The notes under the pieces are model-generated. The model had not been told where the DNA came from, did not search any database, and saw only the letters and a list, made by a program, of their open reading frames with translations. Shown here piece by piece: positions 1-25,755 of a stretch of 64,000 nucleotides of DNA. Source of the DNA: Monodelphis domestica (taxonomy: Eukaryota > Chordata > Mammalia > Didelphimorphia > Didelphidae); contig NC_077228.1 of NCBI RefSeq assembly GCF_027887165.1, forward strand, positions 210,225,054-210,289,053, read 5' to 3'. The translations under genes were made by a program, and so were the position numbers. Each line of letters starts with the position of its first letter. Positions within the stretch are counted from its first letter, which is position 1.

Positions 1-341
1 TATTGGTTCTAAGGCAGAAGAGTGGTAAAGGCCAAGCAATGAGAGTTAAGTGATTTGCCCAGAATTACACAATTAGGAAGTATCTGAGGTCACATTTGAA
101 CCCAAGACCTCTTGTCTCTAGGCCTCACTTTCAACCCATTGAATTAGCTAGCTGCAACCTAGACATCAGAAATCTTTTTTAAAAACTCCGTACTTTCTGT
201 CTTAGAATTGATATTAATTATGAGTTCTAAGGAAAAAGAGCAATAAGGGCTAGGCAATTAAGGTTAAGTGATTTGCCCTGGGTCATACAGCTAGGAAGTA
301 TCTGAGGTTGGATTTGAACCCAGGACCTCTCAGCTCCAGAT
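1..341 (-). repeat. Two SINE-A copies in SCN4A intron 11
   Basis: Copy one, 1-160, is cut by the window edge. Copy two spans 180-341. Both read on the complement, with the 'ttgccc..gtcacac..ctagg' core. Both are old and diverged. Confidence 0.85.
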
Positions 342-782
342 ATGGAATGGTAATACTTGAAGGACTAGAACTGTATCATTCTAGAGTAGAGGGATGGGGC
401 TAAAAAAATCCCTCAAACTCAGAATTCTCTGAAGTTGGGATAATGTGCACTCCCTGGGGAGAGGTGTTTTGTTGTTGTTGTTGTTGTTTTATGTCTGCCT
501 AATAGAATATCTGATATTATAGCAGATGCTTAATTAAAGTGTTTGTTAAATTGAATTAGATTAAATTGGGATATCAGGCTCTTCTCTACTCATTGCTGTC
601 TTGAATAAATATTCTACATTTAAATACTAGTTGTAAGTCTATTTGTTTGCAGGAATAAAATCTAACTACTCTCTGGGTTCTTAGCCTAGGGTCCATGGAT
701 TTTTTTCTTCTTAAATTTCAAATAATTGGTTTCCTTGATAATCCCATTTATTTTGTCTTATGCATTTAAAAACATTAATTTA

Positions 783-979
783 CCGCTAGGTGGCAAAGTA
801 GATAGAGAGCCAGGCCTGGAGATAGGAGGTCCTGGGTTTAAATCTAGCCTCAGACACTTCCTAGCTGTGTGACCCTGGGCAAGTCACTTAACCTCAGGTG
901 CCTAGCCCTTACCACTCTTCTGCCTTGGTACCAATACATAGTATTGATTCTAAGATAGAAAGTAAGGGTTAAAAAAAAA
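783..979 (+). repeat. SINE-A
   Basis: Full-length copy with tRNA-like head, core (cctcagacacttcctagctgtg) and the gtaagggtt tail followed by an A-run. The rest of 342-1732 is intron without a recognisable element or further exon. Confidence 0.9.
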
Positions 980-1732
980 TCATTACTCTTAGAAAGGGTC
1001 TACGGACTTCACTAGACTACCCAAAAAAGGTCTGGAACCCTTGTCCTCCAAAGGATAGTTACACTGAGTCCAATTATGTTTTTCTCAGAAAAAATAGCAG
1101 GGAAGAGGGAGGCAGAATTAGCCATAGAGAGATCATACAGAATAACTGATTTGTTCCCTATACCTCCCTCAGCACAACCTAGCCTAGATGGAAGGGGTTA
1201 GTTCCCTGTACTAGTCTACCCATCCATCTGCCCATCTTCCCTTCTCTTCATCATCTAGTTCCCAGGCTGGGGAAGGCAGTGACTTTTCTATCATAACTTC
1301 CTGTTTGGAACTGTGGATGGAGAAGTATGGTTCTTGGAGGGCTCTACCTTTGCCCCTTGCCCTGGAATTCTTGGACATAGAAGTTTCCGGTTTCCGGAAA
1401 TTTAGTCCTTCCTGGTTAGTATTATTAGACTGTCCTTCCCCATCCCCTTGTCATCCCCCCCCCATTCCTGCCCGGAAGCCAGTGGCCCCCAGAGCCGCTG
1501 GGCCCTGTGGCCAGTGTTGGGTCCAACTAAGCTGTGACTATATTTATCACAGCCATTTCTTCAGCTCCAATATTAGGTTACGGTTGTCCTAAAGTCCAGC
1601 TCGGCTTGGCCCTTCCTTGCTGACCTACCCTGAAGCCAAAACTATTCAAGCCAGTCATGTGGCAGTGGGCCCTCGGAGGATGAGGAAGGGACTGGGGGTT
1701 ATTGAGCGTGTCCCAAAATATGGGACCTTCAC

Positions 1733-15383
<13,651 letters not shown>

Positions 15384-15720
15384 CCTCTCATCCTGTGATC
15401 AGGAGCCAGGGAGGGTGGGCAGGACCAGAGCAGCTGCAATAAATGCCCCCCCAGAGCCAGAGATCACTGGGACCATTCCCAGGCCAGTGGCCACCCAATG
15501 TCCACTTACTGAAACCAAGTGCTTTTCTAGAGCTCATCCCTTGAGCAATACCAGGTCTGCCCCAAAGTCCCCCCCCCACCTTGGAACAGATAGAGCCCAA
15601 CACAACCTTCCTCCTTATGAGAACTTAACTAATGAACCCACCACAGGATGGCCCTGAGCAGAGCCTGGAAGTAAAAGGGTAATCCCAGTTTACAAGATCA
15701 ATAGAATAGGAACAAGTGAA
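15384..15720 (-). promoter_or_regulatory. SCN4A: Candidate SCN4A 5' UTR and proximal promoter
   Basis: This flank lies directly upstream of the SCN4A ATG and is repeat-free. It contains E-boxes CAGCTG at 15431-15436 and CAAGTG at 15516-15521, the class bound by myogenic bHLH factors; rodent Scn4a is known to be driven by an E-box promoter. No TATA box is visible on the minus strand. The transcription start cannot be fixed from sequence; a CACAG just upstream of the ATG could even be an acceptor of a 5' UTR exon. Confidence 0.35.
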
Positions 15721-15813
15721 TGTATATGTATATCTAGAAATGTGTGTGAGTGTATATGTATGTAAATGTATATGCATGTTTGTATGTATGTGTGTTTTTG
15801 TATGTGTGTGTGT
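15719..15813. repeat. (TG/TATG)n microsatellite
   Basis: Mixed TGTATA, TGTATG and TG units about 340 bp upstream of the SCN4A ATG. Confidence 0.9.
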
Positions 15814-16954
15814 TGCCAGTACAGACTCACAGCAAATCTTCTGATGGGTTTCAGTGCACCAGAGCCATCATTCTCTTCAAATGCTTCTTGGGGTCAAGCA
15901 CTCGTAGAGTTGTTCAGAATAAGTCTCCTGAGGAAAAAGCATCATACAACATCTTTGTAGGTTTTTCTCCATGGAGAAACCCACCTACTCTTCCAACGGG
16001 AAGCAGAGATTAGGGAGGAAGCAGAAACAGGGTGGGAAATCAGGGAGTGAGCCACGTTGGTGGAAATCTGGGGGCTTGGGTAAGGAGAAAGTACTCAGTG
16101 AGGAAGCCAAAGAAAAGGAGAATTGTCGGATCATAGATTTGTAGGATCATAGAGGGCCAAAAGGACCTCTTTTTGCAGATGAAGAAAGAGGGGAGGGGCT
16201 AAAAATGATGTGCCCCTGATTAAATATAGGCACAATGGAGGCTTCCCACCCCCTAGAGAAATTGTATTCCACTAGGATCTTGGAAGAAGGAAAGAGGTTC
16301 TCTGAACTCAGACTCTGCATTGTGCCCTGGTCACTTCTTGGTTCAAGGTGGTCCAATGGTCTACACTCCCCTACACCTTTTTAAGGACCATCTGGCTGAT
16401 GAGGTCCTACCCCAGGTAGGATATCTGGTTCTTTTATATCTAGCCACTCCTCCACAGACTCCTCCATACTTTCATATCCAACTTCTTGTTAAAGTGAAAG
16501 AATATTCGACTCCCCCTACACCATACACAGTGGTAGCCCTGAAAAAAAGGTCATCTAGACACAGTCAAGGTAGGGCACATGAAGACACAACCAGCCACAC
16601 ATGTAAACTCACTCAAAAAGCTGTAATCAGTCATGGTTGAGTTGGGGAGAGGCGGAGATACCCAAGACTTGGATGCCATAGTTTGGGCCATTCCCCAGGA
16701 ATGATCAGAGCATCATAGATTTTAAGCTTTAAGGGAGCTTAAAGGCCATCTAAGGATTCAAGGGTTCCCAAACTGATGGGGAGGCAGTTAAATCAGTCAA
16801 TCAAGAAGCATCTATCAGGTGCCCAGCCCTGTGCTAGGTCCTGGGCAACGAGGAGGGAGTGTTTCAGGATGGGGATATAGGGTTCAGGTAGAGTGTTGCA
16901 GAAGAATCTCTTCACTAATCTAGAAATCCTGTGATGCCTGGAAAGAACACTAAT
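15814..16954. other. Intergenic, no gene seen
   Basis: Mostly non-repetitive sequence upstream of SCN4A. Worn MIR-type pieces are seen near 16135-16200 and 16700-16760, and a short L2-like piece near 16795-16860. Confidence 0.5.
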
Positions 16955-16995
16955 TGTGTGCGCATGCGTGTGTGTATGTGTGTGTGTGCGTGTGT
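16955..16995. repeat. 41-bp strictly alternating purine-pyrimidine tract
   Basis: TG repeats interrupted only by GCGCATGCG, TATG and GCG, so the alternation of purine and pyrimidine is never broken. This is the classic composition for Z-DNA. Confidence 0.9.
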
Positions 16996-17357
16996 TACAT
17001 GCACACAAATACAAACCAGAATGAGACACATGTGAACACAATCATACATGGACACTAGCCAACCCAGAGAGAGATACTGAGAAACACAATCACATAGTGA
17101 AACATGTGGAAGGAAACACAACAGAATGAGGTAGATATTGCTATAGTCATATGTCCACGGAGATCCATAAACACGGATCCAGTCCACCAGGGGTGCCCAG
17201 CCTGGCATACACATACTTCTAGGGGGTTCTAAGAAGTTTGTCAAAAGGGTTCAGGAAGTATTTGGTAAATACTGAGGTTGATGTGCTATGATGTGATACA
17301 TGCCTCAAGACATGATGTAACATGGCCAGATTTAATATGAATAACATAGTTTGTTTT

Positions 17358-17610
17358 TGTTCAATCATTTTTCAGTCATTATCAGACTCTTTGTGAACCC
17401 CTTTGGGGTTTTCTTGGTAAAGATACTGAACTAGTTTGCCATTTCCTTTTCCAGCTCACTTTACTGATCAGGAAACTAAGGCAAACATGGTTAACTGACT
17501 GGCACAGGATCACACAGCTAGAAAGTGTTTGAGGTCAGATTTGAACTCAGGAAGAGGAGTCTTTCTGACTCCAAGCCTGGCACTCTATCCACTGTGCCAC
17601 CTAGCTGTCC
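17358..17610 (-). repeat. SINE-B
   Basis: Full-length reverse copy, from the tail (tcagactctttgtgaaccc, tttggggttttcttggtaaa) to cacctagctgtcc. It splits a degenerate pentamer-rich region (17285-17345 and 17620-17830). Confidence 0.92.
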
Positions 17611-17619
17611 ATATGATCT

Positions 17620-17826
17620 AATGGTAGAATATAGTGTAATAATTTAGTATAGTAAAGCACAGCATAGAATAATATAACATGACATAATGTGATATGCCAT
17701 GATATAATACAACAATATATCATAGCATAAGGTGATGTGCTGTGATATAATATATCATAATATAGCTTAATATGGTATCATTTAGTAGACTAGAACAGAA
17801 CAGAATGGAATAGAATAGAATATTCC
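17620..17826. repeat. Degenerate pentanucleotide repeat
   Basis: Five-base units such as gatat/aatat/catga/taatg, ending in a clearer GAACA/GAATG/GAATA run at 17790-17824. Confidence 0.65.
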
Positions 17827-17830
17827 AGAA

Positions 17831-19030
17831 ACTCTGAATTAATTTCCAATCAAGTTACAAAATTTTTAGTTTCCTTATAAAAGAAAAATTAATCATTTCA
17901 TTTTATTTCTTTTGTGCATATCCATGATAAACTTTAGAACCACTTTTCTTTTTCCTAAATATTTTCTAATTTCCTAAAAATTTCCTAAAAAAACCCTATT
18001 TCCTAAATATTAATATTTAATAAAGGGCACAAGAGGGTTTACTAAAAAGTCAAAGAGAATGGAGACCAAAAAAAATGTTGGGGAGCTCTTATAAAATACC
18101 GAGAGAAAAAAGAGCTTGACCCAAAGAGAAACACAACAGGACCTCACGCACACACAGGCTCACAAAACTGGCTCCATGGAAGCATGGACACTCCCTTCCT
18201 GGTTGTGATCAACAGGCTGGGAGGGACAGTCCCTGAGGTCATTGGGCTGGACTGGCCACAAACCCTCCCAACAGCCCTGGCTCCTTCAGCTTTCTCCCAG
18301 GCTCACACAAGGAGTCGGGTTTCCATGGCATGATGACTCAACTCATTCTTCCAGAAGAGAGAGAAGGGTGAGAAGGCAAGAAGATGAGGCTGAGAGTGGA
18401 GAATCCCTTAGCTAAACAGACACCTCTATCAAATGTACCCCATCGTATCCCAGTGATACAGGCTTCTTACAGTCACTTACTTTACCAGAACCTTCTTATC
18501 CTTACACTATCTATCACCTGCCCACACAACTATTCTCCCATTATAGCCACCATCACTGCCTCATATACACTCACATGCATGCCCCTACATCTCGCCCCCA
18601 AGATGGTCCCATCACAAGCACATCTTGCCTTGGAGCTGGATTATAACCATGGAAAATAATTTTGAACAGCAAGATTGCCCTAGAGGGACTCCTGTCACCA
18701 CAGCATGATATTTAAGGAACTAGAAAATGAGAACTGTGACAGCAGCTCCCGTTGCATCAATTCTTCTTGTCATGGATCATCTCCATCCCTCATTCATGTA
18801 GTGCTCCAAGATGGGATGATCTCCCAAATTCAGAGAAGTTCAGTTAAGATAACCAAAGCCTCATATGACAGGAAAGAGACTCAAGGAACAGAGACAGAGA
18901 GGGAAGAAAGTACCCCAGTGTTCAATGGTTCTCAAAACTTTTTGTTTCATGGACAAGACTGGGTGGCAAACAGTCCACTCCCTTCTGTGCTATTCATGGC
19001 TTGATGGAACTTGTCTTTCCTACTTTGGGG
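17831..19030. other. Intergenic, no gene or repeat recognised
   Basis: A/T-rich up to about 18060, then mixed sequence. The stretch 18170-18340 is more GC-rich. Short open frames here (18384-18659, 18705-19004) match nothing I know and lack support. Confidence 0.5.
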
Positions 19031-19032
19031 AA

Positions 19033-19300
19033 TGGGGCAGTGAGGTGGCTTAGTGGATAGTGGATAGAATGCTGGGCCTGGAGTCAGGAAGACTCATTCT
19101 TGTGAGTTCAAATCTGGCCTCAGACACGAGTTGGGTGACCCTTGGCAAGACTCTTAACCTTTTCTGCCTCAGTTTCCTCATCTGTAAAACAAGCTAGAGA
19201 CAGAAATGACAAACCACTCCAACATCTTTGCCAAGAAAACTCCAAATGGGGTCATGAAGAGTCAGACACAACTGAAAAATGACTTGAACAACATCTATAT
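19033..19300 (+). repeat. SINE-B
   Basis: Forward copy with a duplicated 'gtggatagtggatag' in the head and a good tail (ggggtcatgaagagtcagac). Confidence 0.93.
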
Positions 19301-19499
19301 CATTCATATCCCTAACTGTGGGCTGGGAAGTATTTCTTCCCCTGGCCCTTTATCCTTCTTTCTCTACATTGTCTTTTGGTGATCTCACCAGCTCCCATGA
19401 GTATGCTTATCATTTCTATATAGATAATTCATCTATCTATATACATATTGAGCCCTAGCATTTACTTCAAACTTCAAGTGTTCATCGCCAACTGTCTTT

Positions 19500-19690
19500 T
19501 TTTTTTTAAACCTTTACCTTCTGCCTTAGTTTCAACTCTAAGACAGCAGGGCAAGGGCTAGGCAATGGGGGTGAAGTGACTTGCCCAGGGTCACACATAC
19601 TACTAAGAAGTTTCTGAGGACAGAATTGAACTCAGGACCTCCCCTCTCTAGGCCTGACTCTATATCTACTGAGCTACCTCACTGATCCTG
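19500..19690 (-). repeat. SINE-A
   Basis: Reverse copy after a T-run, tail accttctgccttag. Confidence 0.9.
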
Positions 19691-19929
19691 CTGATAGCTC
19701 TCTTTAATTATTTGAAGAGCTGAAGTGGGGGAAGAAGAATTAGATTTGTTCTACTTGACTCTGTAGCCTAGCAGACCCTTGTTTGTGTTATGGACTTCTT
19801 GGACAGTCTGATGATGACATTTATGGATCTCTTCTAAGAATCATTTCTTAAATGCATAAAACAACTAGATTCCTTTCCTCAAGTTTCCATTCTAATCTAT
19901 TCTTTGGAAGTTGCCAAGATGATTTTTTT

Positions 19930-20153
19930 TCCTTTCTTTTCTTTTTCTTTTTTTTTTTAAACCCTTACCTTCTGCCTTAGAACCAATACTATGTGTTGGT
20001 TCCAAGACAGAAGAGCAGAAAAGGCTATGCAAAGGGGATTCAGTGACTTGCCCAGGAATCACACAGCTAGGAAGTATCTGAGGTCAAATTTGAACCCAGG
20101 ACCTCCTGTTTCTAGGCCTGGTCTCTATCCACTGAGCAACCCAGCTGCCCCCT
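19930..20153 (-). repeat. SINE-A with expanded T/CTTT-rich 3' tail
   Basis: Reverse copy; a T/CTTT-rich stretch (19930-19961) precedes the aaacccttacc tail. Confidence 0.92.
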
Positions 20154-20159
20154 GTTTTT

Positions 20160-20690
20160 TTTTTCTAAAACATAGATCTGATCATGGTTCTTGCCCCCAC
20201 CCCCTCTCACCCACCCAATGATCTCCAGCGGCTCCCTAGTAGATCCAGGATCAAACAGAAACCCTCTGCTTGGCATTTAAAGCTTTTCCAGACACTGACT
20301 TCTCATTCTTGGACACACATAACCCTCTAACTCCTGTCTCAACGCCTTTGGCCTGGCTGTCTCCCAGGCCTGGAATACTCTGCCCCCTCACCTCCGCTTC
20401 TTAGCTTTCCTGTCTTCCTTCAAGTCAGCTCAAATCTCACCTTCTGCAGGAGGCCTTTCCTGATTCTCCCCAGCTGCTGATGTCTTTCCCTCTCCGATTA
20501 CCCTCCATCTATTCTGAATATATCTTGTGATTACTTAGTTATTTACATGTTGTTTCCCTTGTTAGAATGTAAGATCCTTGAGAGTAGAAACTTTTTTTTG
20601 GTGAGGGAGAGGCTCTCTTTGTTCCCTCAGGGCTTAGCACATGTTAAACATTTAATAAATGCTTGTTGACTGACTGAGTAATGAATTCTA
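20160..20690 (+). mobile_element. L2-type LINE 3' end
   Basis: About 530 bp. Diagnostic blocks: atctccagcggctcccta, ggcctggaatactctgcccc, cttcaagtcagctcaaatct, agaatgtaagatccttgaga, then atttaataaatgcttgttga. Confidence 0.88.
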
Positions 20691-20739
20691 CTCACACAGA
20701 TACTTTTGTACTTCATCACCCCTCATCTAGATTAATAAT

Positions 20740-21140
20740 TAATCTTACTGCTTCAAGTCTTTCACCACTTCTGTCCATCCTGCATATAGCTGCTAAGGGA
20801 ATTTTCTCCAAGTACAGATCTGACCATGTCACTCCCTTACTTTTATAAACTCCAATGGCTCCCTATTACCTCTGGGAGAAAATAGAAATTCTTCTTTTTA
20901 ACTTCCTTCCTTCCTTCCTTCCTTCCTTCCTTCCTTCCTTCCTTCCTTCCTTCCTTCCTTCCTTCCTTCCTTCCTTCCTTCCTTCCTTCCTTCCTTTTTT
21001 CATTGGCTATTTTCCATATCTGGAATTGTCTCCCTCCTTGTTGATGCTTCTTGGCTTCCTTCAGGAAACCTTCTTTCTTTCATTTTCTGCAAGAAGCATT
21101 TCCCAGTTCCCCTTTACCTAATGACTTCACTTTGAGATTA
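20740..21140 (+). mobile_element. Second L2-type piece interrupted by a (TTCC)n array
   Basis: The L2-like text tctgaccatgtcactccct, aatggctccctattacctct breaks at 20901, a TTCC array follows to 20994, and the L2-like text resumes (ggaattgtctccctcc, tcaggaaacc). Confidence 0.75.
20902..20994. repeat. (TTCC)n array
   Basis: About 23 uninterrupted TTCC units. Confidence 0.98.
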
Positions 21141-21176
21141 GCTCTGATTTATCCTGTATATATCTGAGGCAGCCAT

Positions 21177-21508
<332 letters not shown>

Positions 21509-21559
21509 CCTGTTAGTAAGAGAAAGCAAGTGAGAGAGTGTAATATCATTAGCATCCAG

Positions 21560-22925
21560 CCACTTATCTATAAAAACAATTCAAGCACAGGATTCTGGAT
21601 CAATGTTTCTACCTCCATATAAGGACAGAACTTTTTTGGGGGGGAGGTTTTGGGGGGAGAATGGTGGGGGTAGGATATGTGGGTGGTGGTTTGGCAGCAT
21701 TGTTTCTATGATTAGAGCTTGGGCCCAGCTGAGGAGTACAGGGAAGTCATTTTAGTAAAAACATCCCTAGGGAGATAAGCAAGAAGGCCAAGGCAAATGA
21801 CACTGATGGGAGATCCCCCCAGCCTCATATAGCTACACAGGTGAAATATGATTTAGACGAACACTAAAAGGATCCTCATGTGGCACCCCACCGAAGTAGG
21901 CTTGACAATCTCCAGAAGTGCCCTTATCTGACAGCATGTGCTGTGTCTGTGTAGGAAGATGTGACTTAATTGGCTGAGAGATTTCTGAGAGACAGACTAT
22001 GAGGAGAGAGAAGGAACAGTCTTTAAATGATGACTAGGATGCCCCCAGAACATGCTGGAAGGGGCCAACACTCATCTCTCCTTTGATGCTCCACACCTAA
22101 AACTCCAGAGATTACTAAGAGTGGAATTGTTTTCTCCAAGATCGAGTTGAAATTTCATCTCATTCTCAGGTTGCAGAACTGCACTTCTTCCTCTTCCCCT
22201 CATTTTACTAAATCTGTTCTGCTTCCCCAATTACTCTTGCACTGCTTACTTCAAGAGATATGTTTGTCCACATCTGTGACAGCCTTTTGAATAATAAGCA
22301 TAACAAGCATTTGATAGGAGGGAAGTTAAATTTGTTTAGTTTAAGCTGATTTGCCTCCAGATGTGAGCTAGGATTCTTCTACTGGAGTGAATAGGAAAAG
22401 TATCTTTTATCCTGGACTCTTCCCCACCCCAAATTGTATGCCCAAACTGAAAATATATGGTGTGCAATAGATTACTTCTATGCTCCAGTCCCATGCCCTG
22501 CTTGGAGATAGGAGAATGATTGCTCCCTTCCTTCCCACAACAAAGGTGAAACTCTAAGTTGTTAGATGGAACATTCCAGCGATATAAATTCTTGTCACAT
22601 GGATATTTCTTAATCTATAAATACTTATTATACATGCCATATATATTACACTTCCTTAACAGGATCAAGAACACAACTATAATAGTTACAAGTCTTGCCA
22701 GAAGCTATGTTACCAATGGAAAAGAAACAGCATAAGAAAATTACTGGGGTTTACTGCCTGTCTTCTTTCCTAAAAAATCCAGAATTCTTTCTAGAGCTTG
22801 CTTAGTTCCTTGGAGCTACAAGGTCTGTTGTTGATTACAGATCCTCCTCCTCCTCTGGCCAAAGCCTTCTAAGCCTTCCCATCAAAATATTTTACTTAAC
22901 TATAGTTTCTCATTTTTATTTTTCA
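21560..22925. other. Intergenic, no gene or repeat recognised
   Basis: About 1.4 kb of non-repetitive sequence apart from short G-runs near 21635-21670. No open frame with recognisable content. Confidence 0.5.
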
Positions 22926-22929
22926 AGTA

Positions 22930-23095
22930 ACAAGCACTTTTTTTATTGGTTCCAAGACAGAAGAGCAGTAAAGGCTAGATAATTGGGTTTAAGTGACCTG
23001 CCCAAGGTCACCCAGCTAGGAAATGTCTGAGACCATACTTGAACCCATCTCTAGGTCTGATTCTCAATCCACTGAGCCATCCAGCTCCTTTTAAC
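22930..23095 (-). repeat. SINE-A (3' truncated)
   Basis: Starts within the tail (ttattggttccaagacagaa) and runs to the head end gccatccagctcc. Confidence 0.88.
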
Positions 23096-23589
23096 AAATG
23101 GTTTTTTTTTTCATTAATCTATTTCTTTCATTATCCCCACCCCCGCTTTTGAGCAAATTGTAAAACAACGAACCTAAAAAAACAAAATAAAACAAATTCC
23201 TCAATTCATATTCTACGTCGTCCAACAAGTTCCATCTGTTATCCATGGCTGAAAATGTATGCCTCTTTCTGAATTTTAAGGTTTTATCACCCCTCAGGAG
23301 TTGAGTTTCATCTTCATTCTTCTGGATTTTTGGTTTATCATCGCAGCAATCAATTCTAAAGTCTTTTACCTATCAGTATTACTTTTTTTATTCTCGGAAT
23401 TCAGATCAAAGCATATGATTTTCACTTTAATTTATTTGTATTTTTATTTTGGGGTTTGGATTTTATATGATTATCACAACAATGACCAATCAAATCACTT
23501 ACCATGTCAGGGATGGGGGAGAGAAAGGAGAGAGAGAGAAAATTTATAGTTTAAAAAATGTTGAAAACATATGTTGACTATTGTTATTA

Positions 23590-23900
23590 CACACAACAGG
23601 GAAAATGAAAGGCAATATCCCCTCCACATCATGAGGGTTAGGGGGTGTAGAGCCCCCATGGTCTGGAAAATCTATGTCAAGTTTTTTGGTTCTCCCTTTG
23701 TAATAGAGAAGTCTGAAAGTTCTCTTTTCCTTTTATGGGGTGTTTATAGTGCCTTATTATAAAATTTGAGTTAAGTATTTGGTCATAGTCTATTTCATGC
23801 ATTTCTGAGTTTTTAAACATTTTCTGTGTCATCTGCTGGCCTTCACATGTTATCTTCAGCTTCCAGAAAACTCCTCCCCTCCCCCCACCAAATTCCAGCC
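23590..23900 (+). repeat. Unassigned interspersed repeat, copy 1
   Basis: It aligns by eye with 29505-29890: shared blocks include ggttag.gg, gtctggaaaat/atctggaacat, ttttttggttct, cttttatggggtgtttat and gcatttctgagttt. Perhaps a DNA-transposon relic; family unknown. Confidence 0.6.
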
Positions 23901-23934
23901 AGTGAGCTTGACTTTGACTCCAATAAGAAATGTA

Positions 23935-24165
23935 GAACATGGTAACATCACTAAAAGCAAATTTGGCTTCCTCAAAAACAAGTCATGTCATGCCAGACTA
24001 ACCTCATTTTGTTTTTGGACCAGAAGCAAGACTCATAGATCAGGGGAATGTCATAATAATAGACTTAGGTTTGAGCAAAATATTTAACAAAATCCTTCAT
24101 GCTATCATGGTGGACAAGACAAAAAGATATGGGCTGACTAAGAAACATGGCTCTATAAAGGCAGT
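23935..24165 (+). mobile_element. CR1/L3-type LINE reverse transcriptase fragment
   Basis: Conceptual pieces GFLKNKSCHARLTS and IIDLGLSKIFNKILHAIMVDK match the CR1-clade pattern around LDFSKAFDTVSH. The two pieces are in different frames, so it is decayed. Confidence 0.7.
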
Positions 24166-24329
24166 GTGGGACAGTGGAAAGAGGGCTAGACTGATATAAT
24201 GCCTCACTAAATCCCATCCTCAGATGCTCTACTCATTCACTCCTTAAGACAACACCTCCCCACTCCGCAACCCCATATACACATATACAGCACAGTTCAC
24301 TAACTTGCCTCCCTGGCTTCCCAATAATT

Positions 24330-24512
24330 TGGAAGTGGAAGGAACTTTAGAGGCAACTAGGTCCAGGTCTCTCATTTTACAGATGAAGAAACTGAGGCCC
24401 AGAGATGGCTTTCCCAGGATTTTATAGCTAGTAAATGTCTAGATCAGGATTTGAACTCAAGTCTTTCTGAGTCCAAATACAACATTCTATCCACTGTGCT
24501 ACCTAGGAAATC
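24330..24512 (-). repeat. MIR-type SINE
   Basis: Core cagatgaagaaactgaggcc and end atccactgtgctacctag. Confidence 0.85.
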
Positions 24513-24693
24513 TATTTCATAAATACAGGATTGGAAAAGACTAACCAGAGAATAGTTCTTGTAAGAAAGATTGGGGATTTTTAGTATCTATAAACTCAAT
24601 ACAAAACAATAATGTGACATAGAGTCAAAAAAGCAAACTTTGAGGCTACATATATTAATAGAAATATAATATTCAGAATATGGGAAAGATGAG

Positions 24694-24976
24694 GAAGAGG
24701 AGGAGGAGGAGGAGGAGGAGGAGGAAGAAGAAGAAGAAGAAGAAGAAGAAGAAGAAGAAGAAGAAGAAGAAGAAGAAGAAGAAGAAGAAGAAGAAGAAGA
24801 AGAAGAAGAAGAAGAAGAAGAAGAAGAAGAAGAAGAAGAAGAAGAAGAAGAAGAAGAAGAAGAAGAAGAAGAAGAAGAAGAAGAAGAAGAAGAAGAAGAA
24901 GAAGAAGAAGAAGAAACAGGAAGGAAGAGAAAGAAAGGAAGGAAGGGAGAGAGGAAGGAAAGAAGGAAGGAAGAAT
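24694..24976. repeat. (AGG)n-(AAG)n trinucleotide array
   Basis: AGG run 24694-24724, then about 190 nt of uninterrupted AAG/GAA triplets (about 63) to 24915, then GGAA/AGAA mixtures. One forward frame reads poly-lysine; it has no gene context. Confidence 0.98.
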
Positions 24977-25099
24977 TTGGTGGGAAGACTATTTCTGCTC
25001 TACTGTTACCTAGAGTTTTGTTTTCAGCTTGGAGATATTACATTTTGGTGGTGGTGGAGGGGGGGAGGTTGAGATTGATAATCTTTTTTTATCCAAAGC

Positions 25100-25490
25100 A
25101 GAACAATCAGATTTATGAGAGGATTGAAGAATATACTCTATAGGAAAACTCTGTAAAAGGAACTAAGGCTATTTAGGCCAAAGAAGAGAAGATTGAGGGA
25201 GGATCCAGAATAGTCTTCAAGAATCTGAAAGGCTATTACGGAGAGGAAAGTCTAGACTGGGAAGAACCAGGAGCAATGGTAAAACCTGAAGAAACCCCAA
25301 AGTAAGGGAAAACTTTCTCATAATTGGAATTAGAGATGTAAGGAAGTTCAGAGAACATGGAATCCAACTTCCTCATTTTACAGGATGAGGAAACTGAGGC
25401 CCAGAAAGATTAAGTGACTTGCTAAAGATCACAGAATCAAATATTCCCATCTGGTTTCATTGACCCCAAATCCAATGTTCTTTCTACTAT
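25100..25490. repeat. CR1/L3-type 3' piece (25100-25340, +) and MIR-type SINE (25345-25490, -)
   Basis: The first has ctatttaggccaaagaagag, aggctattacggagagg and gggaaaactttctcataatt, typical of the CR1/L3 3' part. The second has aggatgaggaaactgaggcc. Confidence 0.65.
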
Positions 25491-25662
25491 ATTAACACTT
25501 TCACTACCAACTAAATTAGTCTTATCCAATCCAGCCATCAATCCACAGTGCAATAAAAGCAACCATTTAATAAGTGTCTACTATGTGCTATGAATACATA
25601 GACAAAGATGAAAGAATCTCTGCCCTCAAGGAGCTTATATTCTAGAGGAGGATATCAAATGT

Positions 25663-25755
25663 AAACAGGTATATATACACATATATATAACCTATGCATA
25701 TACATATATATGTATGGGTATATGTATATATGTATATATATACATATATGTATTC
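25663..25755. repeat. (TA/CATATA)n low-complexity tract
   Basis: Self-complementary TATATG/CATATA units. Upstream, 25540-25650 is a worn ancient repeat (ctactatgtgct, ccctcaaggagctta). Confidence 0.9.

Noticed and set aside
1..1732. Search for SCN4A exon 12 (start of domain II)
   Set aside because: No stretch on the minus strand reads like the expected CPPWWYK and domain II S1 sequence; the exon must lie outside the window.
24680..25072. Poly-lysine open frame
   Set aside because: GAA/AAG triplet array; no conserved flanking protein sequence or splice signals.
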